In this document: positions 1-16,845 of the stretch, one piece after another
How the letters are laid out: the number at the start of each line of letters is the position of its first letter
Numbering within the stretch: position 1 is the first letter of the stretch
From: Eunapius fragilis
Lineage: Eukaryota > Porifera > Demospongiae > Spongillida > Spongillidae
DNA length: 64,000 nt
Direction of reading: 5' to 3'
Assembly: GCA_963681505.1 (NCBI GenBank)
Contig: OY811984.1
Coordinates: forward strand, 237,501 to 301,500
Program-made: the position numbers and the translations under genes
The notes under the pieces: generated by a model
Told to the model about the DNA's origin: nothing
The model's database searches: none
Seen by the model: only the letters and a program-made list of their open reading frames with translations

Positions 1-2208
1 CCTCCTTACCTCTGGTGTGCTGTTCCTCACACCTCATGCTGAAGAGTTTTCTGGGAGCCATTTTTGATACACTGTTGTATCAGTTCAATGATGGCTTGAC
101 CCGCCTGGCTAACATCAGGCAGATAGAACAAGCCAAAGAGGATGGTGAGTGAGGGGGTGAGGGAGAGATACTAGTAGGAATGAAGAGAAGGATTTGAGGA
201 AGGTGATGCTATGAGGGGGGGTGTATGGTGATATGGGGAGGTTGTGATGGTGTATACATGATGTGACGCCAACAATACTGTTTCCACAGCTGCCCACTGG
301 TCATCTCTTAGCTTCAAGGAGCGTCAAGATAAGGAGCAGTTCTTAGCCAGTGAGCAACACGTTGGTCGTGGGTTTCTCAAGCTGGTAAGCAATTGGAGCA
401 TTGGCTGACAGGGAAGGAGGGGTGTGGTTTAAGGCTGATGGGAAGGGAGGGGTGTATTGGGGAAATGAGGGTGTGGTTTAGCATTCATATCATCAAGTAG
501 TCCCTTTTCATCACACAGGCGAACTTCCAACTCCAACTTCTTCTAACCATGTCTGAGTCTGACGCTGTCTCCAAGTGCTTCTGTGTTCCACCCCTCTCCA
601 TCCGCACAGCTGCTGCGGTCAGTTGTGGTCAGAGGGCAGACGTGTGGTGGGTCTAATGGGTTCTGATGATATAATACTTTTACCCACAGATGCTTGGGTT
701 TCTCAATTCTCTCTGTGGTCCAAGAGCCACAGAGCTCAAAGTGAAGGACAGAGAGTCGTATGCCTTCAATCCTCGCAAGTTGATCGACACCATTACTACC
801 ATTGTGCTAAGGGTATGGAAGCAAGAATCCAATATGGCTACCACGAAGGAGTCCAATATGGCTGCCAACGGTTTTATGAAGTCTATTGCATTGCACCCTG
901 AGTACTCTGCTGACACTATGAGTCACGTGGGAAGTTTGCTGTCAAGAGACAACCAGACTAGTGCCCAGACCTTTGCACTATTTATGCAGAATGTACGTGT
1001 GTGTGTGTGTGTGGGTGTGTTGTGTGTGTGTTTGAGGATCAAAACTTTAGGACCTAGTGAACATAATAGGTGAGGGTATCTTTAGGACGTAGTGACCATA
1101 ATAGGTGAGGGTATCTTTAGGACGTAGTGAACATAATAGGTGAGGGTATCTTTAGGATGTAGTGAACATAATAGGTGAGGGTATCTTTAGGACGTAGTGA
1201 ACATAATAGGTGAGGGTATCTTTAGGACCTAGTGAACATAATAGGTGAGGGTATCTTTAGGACCTAGTGAACATAATAGGTGAGGGTATCTTTAGGACGT
1301 AGGGAACATAATAGGTGAGGGTATCTTTAGGACATAGTGAACATAATAGGTGAGGGTATCTTTAGGACGTAGTGACCATAATAGGTGAGGGTATGTTTAG
1401 GACGTAGTGACCATAATAGGTGAGGGTATCTATTATTTTGCCTTTATCATAGGTGGAAGCCATTCAGCGTGCATCAGGGGTACCCCAGAGCAGCAGTAGC
1501 CCCCAGGGGAGGGACCGGTCTCCCAAGAATACTAGGTGGCAGGTGGAAGCAAAGGCTATACAGGTTGACCAGGCCTGCCTTAGGGACCTGTACGTGTGTG
1601 CCATGGAGCCCAGCAAATACGACAGTGCAGCGTTGATAGAGGTACACACCTTTGCTGACAGAAGCCAAACATCCTTTGATGCAAGGTTAGAAACCATTAG
1701 AAACCTTCGATGACCATCAAAGGGGACATGTTTGTTTTCCAGGTCCCCAAAGGTAAAGGCTATCCTTAGAGATATGAAACAGCTACAAGAATCACTGCCT
1801 ATCCATCCTGATTCTGCCATCTTTGTCAGACAGGTAAGTGAGCTCTAGTGTGACCTCCCAGACTAGCAAAAAAATAATAGTTAGAATCAGTAGGTTCAAT
1901 CTGTGTACATTCATGACATGTGTACATTCATGGCATGTGGCCTTATTGTTAGCCACAGGCTCTTCCACCCCACCACCACCTGCTGCATTACTTTATTTAA
2001 AGAGGGAGGGATCCTCCCCTCCACCCTTTGTTCCCGCCCCCTCCAGGATGAGGAACATATGGACCTTGTAAGGGTGCTGATCACAGGCCCTGTGGACACT
2101 CCATACAGTAGAGGCTGCTTCACATTTGATGTCTACTACCCCAACGCATACCCCACCAGTCCCCCTCTGGTGGTCCTCATCACCACCGCCAACAAGACAG
2201 TGAGGTAT

Positions 2209-2260
<52 letters not shown>

Positions 2261-2650
2261 GATCACCTGACTAGGGATGAAAGACCTCCATATATTCAGT
2301 AAAGAAGTAAACACAAAGATATGGTCAGATCTAATATGACGTAGGCATGAGGCCTTGTGACAGAAGATAAACACTTTTTGCAGAACGTTGTAGGGTATTT
2401 CGCGTAACAATGAAAATGTTCTGTTCCCATAGATTCAACCCAAACCTGTATGCTGATGGGAAGGTGGGTGTGTCTACTCCAACCTGGGTCAGGTGGTCAT
2501 GTTGCTTCTCTCCTACAAAAAGGTGTGCTTGAGTCTCCTGGGGACCTGGCATGGTGGAGATGCTACTGAAAAGTGGGACCCCAACCAATCAAGTCTGTTC
2601 CAAGTAATCTATCAGTCCAATTCCTATGCTGCTATTCACACGCACACGCG

Positions 2651-2686
<36 letters not shown>

Positions 2687-3393
2687 ACATCTTTTAGGTA
2701 CTTCTGTCCATACAAGGAATGATTCTCATTCCTGACCCAATGTTCAATGAACCTGGCTATGAAGCCATACGTGGAACTGAAGAAGGAAATGTGAGTGGTT
2801 GTGGGGGGAGGGTTTTGATTATAAGAACAGAGTGTATGTAAACTGTGTATATAAGCATTCAGTAGTTTTTTTTTTTTTTTTGAGCTGTGGGTCCCCCACC
2901 TGCGTTACATGGCCTCCATTGCTTGCTCTTCCACAGAGACGTAGTGCTGTGTACAACGCAGACCTGCAGGTCCACACTGTGAGATATGCAATGTTGGAGC
3001 AGTTGAGAAATCCACCAGCAGGTCAGGTGACTCTACCACCATGAGTTGTAATCTCTAGTGGTCTAATAATTGCCCACCTAAATTAGATCTCTTGAGGTGT
3101 AAAATAATGATTGTCTTATTAACCACAGAAATTAGATAGTCCTGTGTCTGTATGATGAGTAAGCTTATCAACGTTATATGTCTTTCTACTGGGAATAAGT
3201 AACGGTTGCTTACTAAATACAGTCTTTGCACACTGTAGGTTTTTCAGATCTGATCAGGGCTCACTTTACCATTCAACGAGACATAATCCTCAAGCAATGT
3301 GCGCAATGGCTTGACAAGGCTGTGAATACTGAGCATGAGCAAAGACTGAGAAGAGCCATTGATGAATTTAGACCCGTGCTGGAGGAACTCTGA
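1..3393 (+). CDS. BIRC6: BIRC6-like E2/E3 ubiquitin enzyme, C-terminal 521 residues (5' end outside window)
   Basis: Twelve exons can be joined in frame: <1-144, 290-384, 519-617, 690-992, 1453-1685, 1743-1833, 2047-2204, 2433-2463, 2523-2603, 2698-2790, 2937-3021 and 3239-3393 (stop TGA). All introns are GT-AG and several are about 60 bp. The last six exons encode a ubiquitin-conjugating (UBC) domain: [36 protein letters not shown], then [11 protein letters not shown] with the catalytic Cys as second codon of exon 2523-2603. It ends with [16 protein letters not shown] and [11 protein letters not shown], as in animal BIRC6. In known family members this giant membrane-associated protein ubiquitinates caspases and other IAP-binding proteins and blocks apoptosis and autophagy. 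Unlike vertebrate BIRC6, the tail after the UBC-linked helix is short, ending in RPVLEEL. The upstream BIR domain lies outside the window. Convergent with the next gene. Confidence 0.93.
1046..1432 (+). repeat. 35-bp minisatellite in a BIRC6 intron
   Basis: About eleven near-identical 35-bp units (core AGGACGTAGTGAACATAATA followed by GGTGAGGGTATCTTT) fill most of intron 993-1452. Each unit carries a GGTGAG donor-like string, yet the exon borders on either side are clear. Confidence 0.95.
2210..2258 (+). repeat. (GT)n microsatellite in a BIRC6 intron
   Basis: A run of about 24 GT dinucleotides starts a few bases after the splice donor at 2205. Confidence 0.97.
2639..2686 (+). repeat. (CA)n microsatellite in a BIRC6 intron
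   Basis: A slightly impure CA run lies just before the acceptor at 2697. Confidence 0.95.
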
Positions 3394-3464
3394 ACATTTC
3401 TTTTTTTTTAAATGTGTGAATTGAATGTTCTCAATTATAAAGTACTTACGACATGATTGTATGA

Positions 3465-3470
3465 ATTAAA
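3465..3470 (+). promoter_or_regulatory. Probable BIRC6 poly(A) signal
   Basis: ATTAAA lies 72 bp after the stop codon, in the 163-bp space between two convergent genes. ATTAAA is the commonest variant of AATAAA. No equally clear signal is seen for the opposing gene. Confidence 0.5.
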
Positions 3471-3556
3471 GCTACTGGAAGAGATGGTCCATCACTAGGG
3501 TCCCCTGTGTGATGATGAAATCATTTCTAACAAGTAAATAGCAATGCCAGAGAACT

Positions 3557-8425
<4,869 letters not shown>

Positions 8426-8562
8426 TTAAATTTTACCACGAACGGTTAATTATTACAAACCAAGAGAATGAAAAAAATGTGTTGTCGGACACGACTACAC
8501 GATACGTGTTGGCTGGACGTTCTCATTGTTACACAGAACTGTTCCGAAGAGAAAGGAAGGGG

Positions 8563-11500
8563 CTACGTTTTGAGAATGACTTCGATCGGCCATAAAAGGT
8601 TATCACAGCACAAGTCAATAGTGTTCACGGGATTGTTGCAAACGGCCATCTGAATTGTGTACATCCCTGGGTACGAGTACCTCCGGTACGTAGTGACGGT
8701 GCCTACGTGAGCTCGGCTCCCCGTGTCGCTAGCTCCATCTCCCCAGGTTACCATGTAGCTAGAAAGCGACTGTCATTATACGCCAAGATTATATTTTGCT
8801 TAGTTAACCTGAATCCATCTTGCTGTGTACAATTCCCCGCCCCTATTTCCATGCCTAGCTGGGCCGTCAGCGAGACCGTCGTGTTGAGGCTAAGGCTATT
8901 TCGCAATATGGTAGGGCAGCATTTCCTGAGTGCTGGAAGTGTTGGAAAAAGTTGAGAGACGCTACAATCAGGCATACACGTGATATGTAGTCAGATCCAT
9001 ACCTGAACTGACCGTGAAGGGGTATATCTTCATCAGAGATTCCCCGTAGCCATCTTCTGTAACTAATATGAATATCTGGTTCCCAGGGAGCAACACTTGT
9101 GTGCTCAATATGTAGGGACTTTTGCCTGCAGAGAGAATATGTGGATGTAGCCCATGGCTGAACCCTTTATCAACTGACATATCTCTGTTGGAAGGTTAGA
9201 CACTTGACATGTGGCAATGAAGGGTCTGTTGCAAGTAAAGTTGGCTGTAACCCTATCACCAAGTTCTGTAGTATTGAAGTCCAAGTTACAGGAGAACGGA
9301 CCACTAGCTACATTAGGGAGAGAACTGTTCGAGGCCACTCACATGTTCACCCACCCCCCTCCTCCCTTTATCACTACCTCCTCCCCACACTTATCCTCTT
9401 CCACATCGCTCTCCTTGTCACCTAACCCTCCCATTCCCACACTTCCACCTCATCACATCCACTCAACTCACGCAGTGGAGGTGGCTGGTTCAGGTTAAAC
9501 CTGAGGTTAATGCTGGTAGAGGTACCATCCTCAGCCTGGCAGGCTATCACCAGAGTGTGTGACCCAGCGCCCAAGCTCCGAGGATCTGCCAGGAAGGATC
9601 CACTACCTGTGGTGGGGGTTAAATAGAGCACATCACACGCTGGGAGGAGGGAGGGGGAGGGGCTCACACGACATGGGACTGCTGACATCAACACTGCATG
9701 TGCATATGCAGTCCTGTCTGGAGGTCACGAAGGTTATCTTCAACACTCCCCGGGCGTCTGGTATTCCCACATTTGTAACAATTGTGACGGGCCCTGTGGG
9801 TGATGAGATCACAGGTCAGCCAACTGCCATCCTGCCAATGGGGGTGTGGTCACCTGGGGTGGTGGGAGGGGTGGTGGTAGGTCTGTCAATGGTCAGGATG
9901 GTGCTGGACATTTGGTCCAGTGAATCCACGGCAACAATAAGGAAGTACCCTAACGTCTCACGCCCCACCAGATATGGGCTCACACCTGTGGGCAGGTAGG
10001 AGGGTAAATATTAAGCTATGCATTGTAAATAGAAACAGGGTCGTCATTTTTATTCCTTACATCAGCGAATATGCAGACTACTGTTCTTTGTACTGACCAA
10101 CACTTCTTAAGGTCTCTTGTGACCCCCCCTCCCCTCCCTCCCTCCCCGGAGGTCTGTCCTATGGGTGACCCCCCGGAGGTCTGCCCTCTGAGGTTATGAC
10201 TCACAGTTAAAAGACATTGTACATGTACTTACAAGGCTTCATCACTCCACCAACAAGTGAACAGAAGAATTTTGCTTTCGCTCTGTTTACTGAAAATTGA
10301 ACCACAGTATTCCCGCCAATGTCCGGGAGAGACTGAGAAGCTGTGATCTGTAGTGCTGGCAAACTGTTGTTGCCCAAGTCAAATTTAAACACCTTCAAAG
10401 CTGTTGTTGTACCGATACTGGCCTCCACCAAAAGAGAATAGTGACCCTCTGGTAGTCCACCCACTACATAGGGGCTATTGCCTATTTGTGGGGGGAAGTG
10501 GGTATCATGGTAAAGATATGAGCATGTGTGACAGGATAATGTGATTATGCGATGATGGAATATGATGAAGGGACACGAGCATGTGATATGAAGGGATACG
10601 AGCATGTGATATGAAGGGATACGAGCATGTGATATGAAGGGATACGAGCATGTGATATGAAGGGATACGAGCATGTGATATGAAGGGATACGAGCATGTG
10701 ATATGAAGGGATACGAGCATGTGATATGAAGGGATACGAGCATGTGATATGAAGGGATACGAGCATGTGATATGAAGGGATACGAGCATGTGATATGAAG
10801 GGATACGAGCATGTGATATGAAGGGATACGAGCATGTGATATGAAGGGATACGAGCATGTGATATGAAGGGATACGAGCATGTGATATGAAGGGATACGA
10901 GCATGTGATATGAAGGGATACGAGCATGTGATATGAAGGGATACGAGCATGTGATATGAAGGGATACGAGCATGTGATATGAAGGGATACGAGCATGTGA
11001 TATGAAGGGATACGAGCATGTGATATGAAGGGATACGAGCATGTGATATGAAGGGATACGAGCATGTGATATGAAGGGATACGAGCATGTGATATGAAGG
11101 GATACGAGCATGTGATATGAAGGGATACGAGCATGTGATATGAAGGGATACGAGCATGTGATATGAAGGGATACGAGCATGTGATATGAAGGGATACGAA
11201 CATGTGATATGAAGGGATACGAGCATGTGATTTGATTGAGGAAACTCATATATTGCAGTGGTAAAAGGATAACATTAAGAGGTGATGGTGCTGTACAAAG
11301 TGAGGGAAATGCTCTCACATTGTACACGCATAGGCTGGGTGGTGGTGGCATCCAACAGAATGCATACATACTGAACACCAGAGCAGGAACACTGATTATC
11401 GTATGCACAGCTGCAGTTGAAGGTCACTTGCAGGTTTCCACTAGGTGTCTGTAGTGTGGTACCTATGATCTCTGGTGCAGCTGCAAACATTTAGAAGTAG

Positions 11501-14304
11501 CGCATATATGGTATACAAATATCAAGTATAACCAAGAAATAATAAAACATTATTCTCTAACCTCTGCACCTTCCAAACCCCCTCCTGTCACACCTCCCAC
11601 ACCTTCTCATGCCACACCTCCCACACCCTCCTGTCACACCTCCTACACCCTCCTGTCACACCTCCCACACCTTCTCATGCCACACCTCCCACACCCTCTC
11701 ATGCCACACCTCCCACATCCCCTCGTCCCACCTCCCACACCCTCTCATGCCACACCTCCCACACCTTCTCATGCCACACCTCCCACACCTTCTCATGCCA
11801 CACCTCCTACACCCTCCTGTCACACCTCCCACACCTTCTCATGCCACACCTCCCACACCTCACTAGTTACCTCTTGGTATTGCAGAGGGTGTGCTCTGAA
11901 GAAGAGAGGTGGCCATTGTGGTGGTACTTGAGGGACTGAGCCCACACTACATGAAGAGAAAGCCGTGGCTATTAGTGAGGGTGGGGCCACGACCATACAT
12001 AGGCAGCATCCCCTGCACTATGCCCCGGGCCCATGCCGGGCTCATGCCGGACCCATGCCAGGCCCTCTCTCTGGGCTCCATCATACAATGCCCAACATGT
12101 GTTTACCTGGCTCAGGGTGTTCCCCATCAAACACAGGCACAGGGACTGGTTGCTATGCGGAATGCAAGACGTGACTCCACCCACCATGCACGTGCACTGC
12201 AGACACAGGCGCTGCGACTGCACCGGACCAATGGAATGAGAGGAGAGGCACGCAGCAGCAAAGGACCTCATGACCAGGACGTCCTCCCTCCCAATGAGGC
12301 CGATGGACCAGGCAGAGCCCCCCACCGCCATGGCCAGGGTCACATAGTCCTGCAGAGTTGTGCCTTGTGTGTTGTTGAAGGCCACTTGGCCTGCAGTAGA
12401 CAGGTACCCTCCATTCGGCTGAAGAACAAATGCACGTTGCGTTCCATTGGAGCCCAAAACAGTTAACCCAGATGAGCCATTGATGTAAAGCTGTGAGCTG
12501 ATTATGGCATCAAAGAGGACCTGGTTGCCAACGAGGGTCTGGTACATGCCCTCCCATGTTGTGTTTGACTTGAAGGTCGTATTGCGCCCTGTGTCCGTAA
12601 TGAGAATGATGGACCGTCCAATGAACTTGTCGCTCCTGAAGGGGGCGGTGCGGGCCACATGCCCCACCCCCTCGTACCCGTCCCCTGCATCCCTGTCCCT
12701 AGGCAGCTGTCGTCGAGCACTTGGGAACTGTGAGGAGGGGAAGAACACCTGGTTGTTCACCATCATGTATGACGTCATGGCGTAGCTTCCAGAGCCAGTA
12801 AACATGGCTAGACAGTATCTGTTTGCTGTGCCGTTAACCCCTACGCTGTGCTTCAGCAGCTCATCCTCTATGACGGGTACTAACAGTTGAAGCCATACAG
12901 AGGACTGCATTGAAGGTGTAGCGGAGACCACAAAGCATATGTCCATGGCCCTCATCCCCATCCAGACGGCATCAGTCTGGTACAGCAATGAACCAACTGG
13001 CAGGGAGCCATTGGGTGTGGTACAAACTAAAATTAATAAAATAATGATTGAGTGAAAACAAAGCAGACATGCCAAATTGTATGCAGATATCCGTGAGAAC
13101 CATGGTGACAGAAACTCTCAGTTAATCATCTTAAAACACTAAAATTAATAAAATAATGATTGAGTGAAAACAAAGCAGACATGCCAAATTGTATGCAGAT
13201 ACCCGTGAGAACCATGGTGACAGAAACTCTCAGTTATCATCTTAGAACACTGATACAACGGCTATGAATACTAATGTTTGGCTTAGTCATGTACATGCTT
13301 TATGAATCTTCACTATGACCTAATAACCGGAACAGTGGCCTTATAGTCAGGACAGTGATCCTATATTGTATTCCTCACTTGCCACCAATAGCACATCTGT
13401 TATGTTCTTTTTTCCTAATCTGTTGGACATACATGGTATAGCTATCTAGTTATTTAGGCATGGATGGAAGGGTTAAATTTGAATGATTATTCGAAACAAA
13501 GGATTAATTAAAGGCTATTCCAAACAATGTTACTACACACAATATGTGGGACAATTAACATAAACTGGGCATGCCCAAGATTTTTTGGCTTGCGCTTTTA
13601 TGCTAAGAATGCATATGCTTCAAAGAAGGTTTGGTGCTCCCTTTATTGTTCTTTCCATCAATTCCTCACCATGCACAATGGTACTACTATGGAGGGGGAG
13701 TATTACAAGTATATCTACATACGTATACAGAAAAGGCCATAAAGCTTTGTAGCGTTACACACTTTGGAAGATTAATAAGCATTGGGTCCCTTCTTGTAGC
13801 TGTAAATGTGCACCATGTGACAAAATGATTGTGTTGGTATGTATGGCTAAGAAAAAGTCACCTTGTCCATCTTCTTCAAACGTACAATGCAATACACATG
13901 GACATGTCGTCACATAATTTTCTGAAATACCCTCTCACCTTGAACTGTCTGAGGTGAAATGCAGCTTCCCTGAGCACCTATTAGTAGGTTAATTGGAAAT
14001 AATTATATTTTCATGCCTCTCTCTCGCTACATGAAGTTACGCTATACATAAAATTTTCTAACCACTCTTGTATAGTGTAAATTTTATTCATCCAATCCTC
14101 TACCGCCCCCCGCCTTTCCTCGCTCCTATTCTCCGTATGTCCATTAACTTTTTTTTTTTTTTTACCGTTGCATTCAACTAGTTATGTATAGTCACACTTA
14201 CCGACTTCACAGGATTGGTTGGTAATGCTGTAAGCTCCATGGCGTGTGAAAAAGATAATCATGAGCAGCACATACGTGCTACCACCCGAGACTGCTCCAG
14301 CCAT
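8563..14304 (-). CDS. Secreted modular protein: signal peptide, VWA-like, four Cys-SPY Ig-like modules, PKD domain (12 exons, 826 aa)
   Basis: The exons are 14304-14202, 13026-12107, 11946-11871, 11480-11319, 10481-10233, 9985-9854, 9793-9695, 9639-9472, 9307-9179, 9125-9003, 8932-8809 and 8758-8563 (TAG). The phases agree throughout. Exon 1 is a signal peptide (hydrophobic YVLLMIIFF). Exon 2 resembles a VWA domain (AMDICFVVSATPSM, IILITDTG), but the first MIDAS aspartate is replaced, so normal metal binding is doubtful. Exons 4-10 hold four repeated modules with a C-SPY turn followed by a GxHxLxVxAxD-like strand (NSPYVVGGLPEGHYSLLVEA, KSPYILSTQVLLPGNQIFIL). The last exons form a PKD domain (SYMVTWGDGASD, YSYPGMYTIQMAVCN). 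There are many N-glycosylation sequons and no membrane segment. The family resembles extracellular adhesion or matrix proteins; the actual role is unknown. The exon 7 donor is the least certain border. Confidence 0.8.
10562..11230 (+). repeat. 23-bp minisatellite, about 29 nearly identical copies
   Basis: The unit GATATGAAGGGATACGAGC plus ATGT is almost perfectly repeated within intron 10482-11318 of the modular secreted gene. The homogeneity suggests recent expansion. Open frames through it are shadows. Confidence 0.97.
11585..11868 (+). repeat. 24-bp C-rich minisatellite
   Basis: Units of the type CCTCCCACACCTTCTCATGC plus CACA fill the intron between exons 3 and 4 of the modular secreted gene. 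Confidence 0.93.
13024..13254 (+). repeat. Tandem duplication of about 114 bp at an intron acceptor
   Basis: Positions 13024-13139 and 13138-13254 are near-identical, starting ACTAAAATTAATAAAATAAT. Each copy carries, on the minus strand, the TTAATTTTAG acceptor. Only the copy next to exon 2 is used in the model. Confidence 0.93.
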
Positions 14305-14833
14305 CCTTTAATTTCCCGATGAAGCGAAATCAACTATATTTTTGTACTTGCGGTTGTTCTTATATCGAGCAATTAATTATTCATTGATTTGCATATTTCA
14401 GCCACGCCTACTCGGAAGGTGTCTATCCCGGGATTGTGGCAGTGCGCAACGCGCGTGGCAGACGCCTTGTAGCATTCTGTTAATATATAATTTTGTCACC
14501 TCGGTGGCGAACGGCTAGTATGCGCACTCCAAGTTATTCTGTATGTGTAGTGCAGTCGTACGCACGAACAGGACATTTCCCCTGTCGCATGTCCATGTTT
14601 GCCGCACGGGTTGAAGCATGCAGCGTAAGCTTCTATGGCATATGTACGACTTCGCCAACTAATTTCATAGCTTGCTTGCCTGGTGAACGTGGGCGTTGCT
14701 TTGAACCACTGATTGGGCTAGGCCATGAGTGAGGAGGGGAGCACTGCGCGCATAACTAGGTGTGCATTGCAAAATAGCACAACAATTAAATGATTATTAT
14801 AAAGAAGTTGTGTAGTTGCCAGGACAACAGACA
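14305..14833. other. Intergenic: MRPL3 3' side and promoter side of the modular secreted gene
   Basis: No gene, RNA or repeat is recognised here. Both flanking genes are on the minus strand, so this space should contain the MRPL3 3' UTR and the next gene's promoter. No AATAAA is seen on the minus strand after the MRPL3 stop. Confidence 0.5.
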
Positions 14834-16327
14834 TCACTTTTTGGCAGTGCCCTTTTTAGTAGCAGACTTGTTGGCAAACACAACCAGAGGGCCATGTGGA
14901 AGGTGTGCATCAGGGGCATATGTCTCCTCTATAAGTGGCATATGGGCTGTAGGCAATGGACCTGGACACTCGTGCTGCCGACGTTTGGCATCAGTAACCC
15001 TGACAACACTGTTCTTATGACCAGGAACAGCTCCATTGACATACAGAACACCAAATCTGTGGTTAATGCGCCATACCTTTTGAAAGAAGAGAGAGAAAGT
15101 ACTGATTGAAGGCATGAACAAGTCTAACAGGCCATGCAGAAACGGAGGGAGGGTGTAGGAGGGGGTGTATGAGGGAGTGTGTAGAGGGGTGTATGAGGGA
15201 GTGTGTAGGTGTGTAGGAGGGGGTGTATGAGGGAGGATGTAGGGGTGTAGGAGGGTGTAGGAGGGAGGGTGTAGGAGGGGTGTATGAGGGAGGGTGTAGA
15301 GGTGTAAGAGGGTGTAGAAGGGGTGTATGGGTGTAGGAGGAGGGAGGGTGTATGAGGGAGGGTGTAGGAGGGGTGTATGAGGGAGTGTGTAGGGGTATAG
15401 GAGGGTGTATGGGTGTAGGAGGGAGGGTGTAGGGTGTAGGAGGGAGGGTGTATGAGGGAGGGTGTAGAGGTGTAAGAAGGGTGTAGGAGGGGCCATGAAC
15501 ACAGAGAAGGGGGAGGGGACAAGGCCTGTACCTTGAGAGACTGGGTTGTCACACGGACTCCACCCATCCTTCCAGCCATTCTCTTTCCTGGCCACACCCT
15601 ACCAGGGTCCTTGGATCCACGTAAAAGAGGGCATTAAATAGACCATACATGTGTTCTCTCCCCTCCATACCTGAGCCCCTCCTGTGCCTCCCATCTTCCT
15701 GTGCGTGAGTGTGGTACCATGGGATGCAGGCTGTCCCCTCATTCCATGCCTCTTCATCACCCCCTGAAAGCCCTTCCCAATACTGCAGAACAGGGGAGGT
15801 GATGGATGGGGAGGAGGATATAGGTAATGGATGGGGAGGAGGATGGAGGTGATGGATGGGGAGGAGGATGGAGGTGTTGGATGGGGAGGAGGATGGAGGT
15901 GATGGATGGGGAAGAGGATGGAGGTGATGGATGGGGAGGAGGATGGATGTGATGGATGGGGAGGAGGACTAATGTCCTAACCTTGTGCCACAGACATCTA
16001 CAAACTGTCCCGGTACAAAATGTGACGCGGTGACCTTTGTACCCACCGGTAACACTGCGTCCTCTGTAACCCTAAATTCTGCAAGCTTGCGCTTTGGTAC
16101 AATGCCAGCCTTTTGGAATTGTCCAAGGACTGCCTTGGACATCTTCACAGAGGAATCCTCATCAGTTAGGTGCATCAAATACCACACATACACACACCTT
16201 CTTGTCTGCTTTGGGATGGTTAAACGCACCAACCTGAAGAGCACAATAGCCTTCCTTCTCCTTAGTCCTCACATTAACCACTTCATTCTCAACCACCTAT
16301 AAGAATACATGAAAGCATTACCACACA

Positions 16328-16400
<73 letters not shown>

Positions 16401-16482
16401 GAAAATCATTGAATGGATAGTTCCACACACTTTATTTGGTCGCAAGGTCAGTATGCATAGGGCTTCCACTCACCACTGTACG

Positions 16483-16547
<65 letters not shown>

Positions 16548-16845
16548 GTACCTGCAGTAAAGTAACGGCCACAGAGTTTCCCTCGCTGTTCCATACCTGC
16601 GTCATACCAAGTTTCAGAGCCAGTACTCCCGTTCTACGCGATTGTTCTTGCTTCGCTTTTTCCGACTTCATAGAACCATCAGTTGCGGCGTTTGACCGAG
16701 GACTAGGTTCATTCTTAGCAGCGGTGGCTGTCGCCGAATGCCTGGTTTGGATGGCACTTATTCTGGCAAACCACTGCAGGCCGTGAGGTAACCCTCCGCG
16801 AGCAGTCCTTATCAATTGCGTACAACCACTGAACACGCACGCCAT
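14834..16845 (-). CDS. MRPL3: Mitochondrial ribosomal protein uL3m (complete, 6 exons, 333 aa)
   Basis: The exons are 16845-16552, 16296-16198, 16157-15982, 15782-15671, 15609-15532 and 15076-14834 (TGA). They join in frame to 333 residues; human MRPL3 has 348. The N-terminal ~65 residues are basic and Arg/Ser/Ala-rich, as in a mitochondrial targeting peptide. The uL3 core then follows: [57 protein letters not shown], then [20 protein letters not shown] and [25 protein letters not shown], and [13 protein letters not shown]. It binds 23S-type mitochondrial rRNA near the peptidyl-transferase centre. Some core motifs are closer to bacterial L3 than to the human protein. The ATG at 16843-16845 is chosen because it opens the targeting peptide. 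Introns 3 and 5 are minisatellite-filled, and introns 1 and 2 border CA repeats. Divergent from URI1. Confidence 0.95.
15143..15492 (+). repeat. GGGTGTAGGAGG-type minisatellite in MRPL3 intron 5
   Basis: Irregular units such as GTGTAGGAGGGGTGTATGAG run through the intron between exons 5 and 6. The strand is purine/T-only with almost no C. Confidence 0.92.
15796..15970 (+). repeat. 25-bp minisatellite in MRPL3 intron 3
   Basis: About seven units of GATGGATGGGGAGGAGGATG plus GAGGT lie between exons 3 and 4. Confidence 0.93.
16321..16398 (+). repeat. (CA)n microsatellite
   Basis: A long CA run in MRPL3 intron 1, just upstream (in gene direction) of exon 2. Confidence 0.97.
16487..16545 (+). 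repeat. (CA)n microsatellite
   Basis: A second CA run in the same MRPL3 intron, next to the exon 1 donor. Confidence 0.97.

Noticed and set aside
10207-11408. Minus-strand frames with ARIPSYHMLVSLHITCSYPF-type repeats
   Set aside because: They are a 23-bp minisatellite read in all frames. Only its 3' flank (10233-10481) is a true exon of the secreted gene.
14493-14732. 79-codon plus-strand frame between the secreted gene and MRPL3
   Set aside because: No domain, no splice partners and no similarity I can recognise; the length is within chance expectation.
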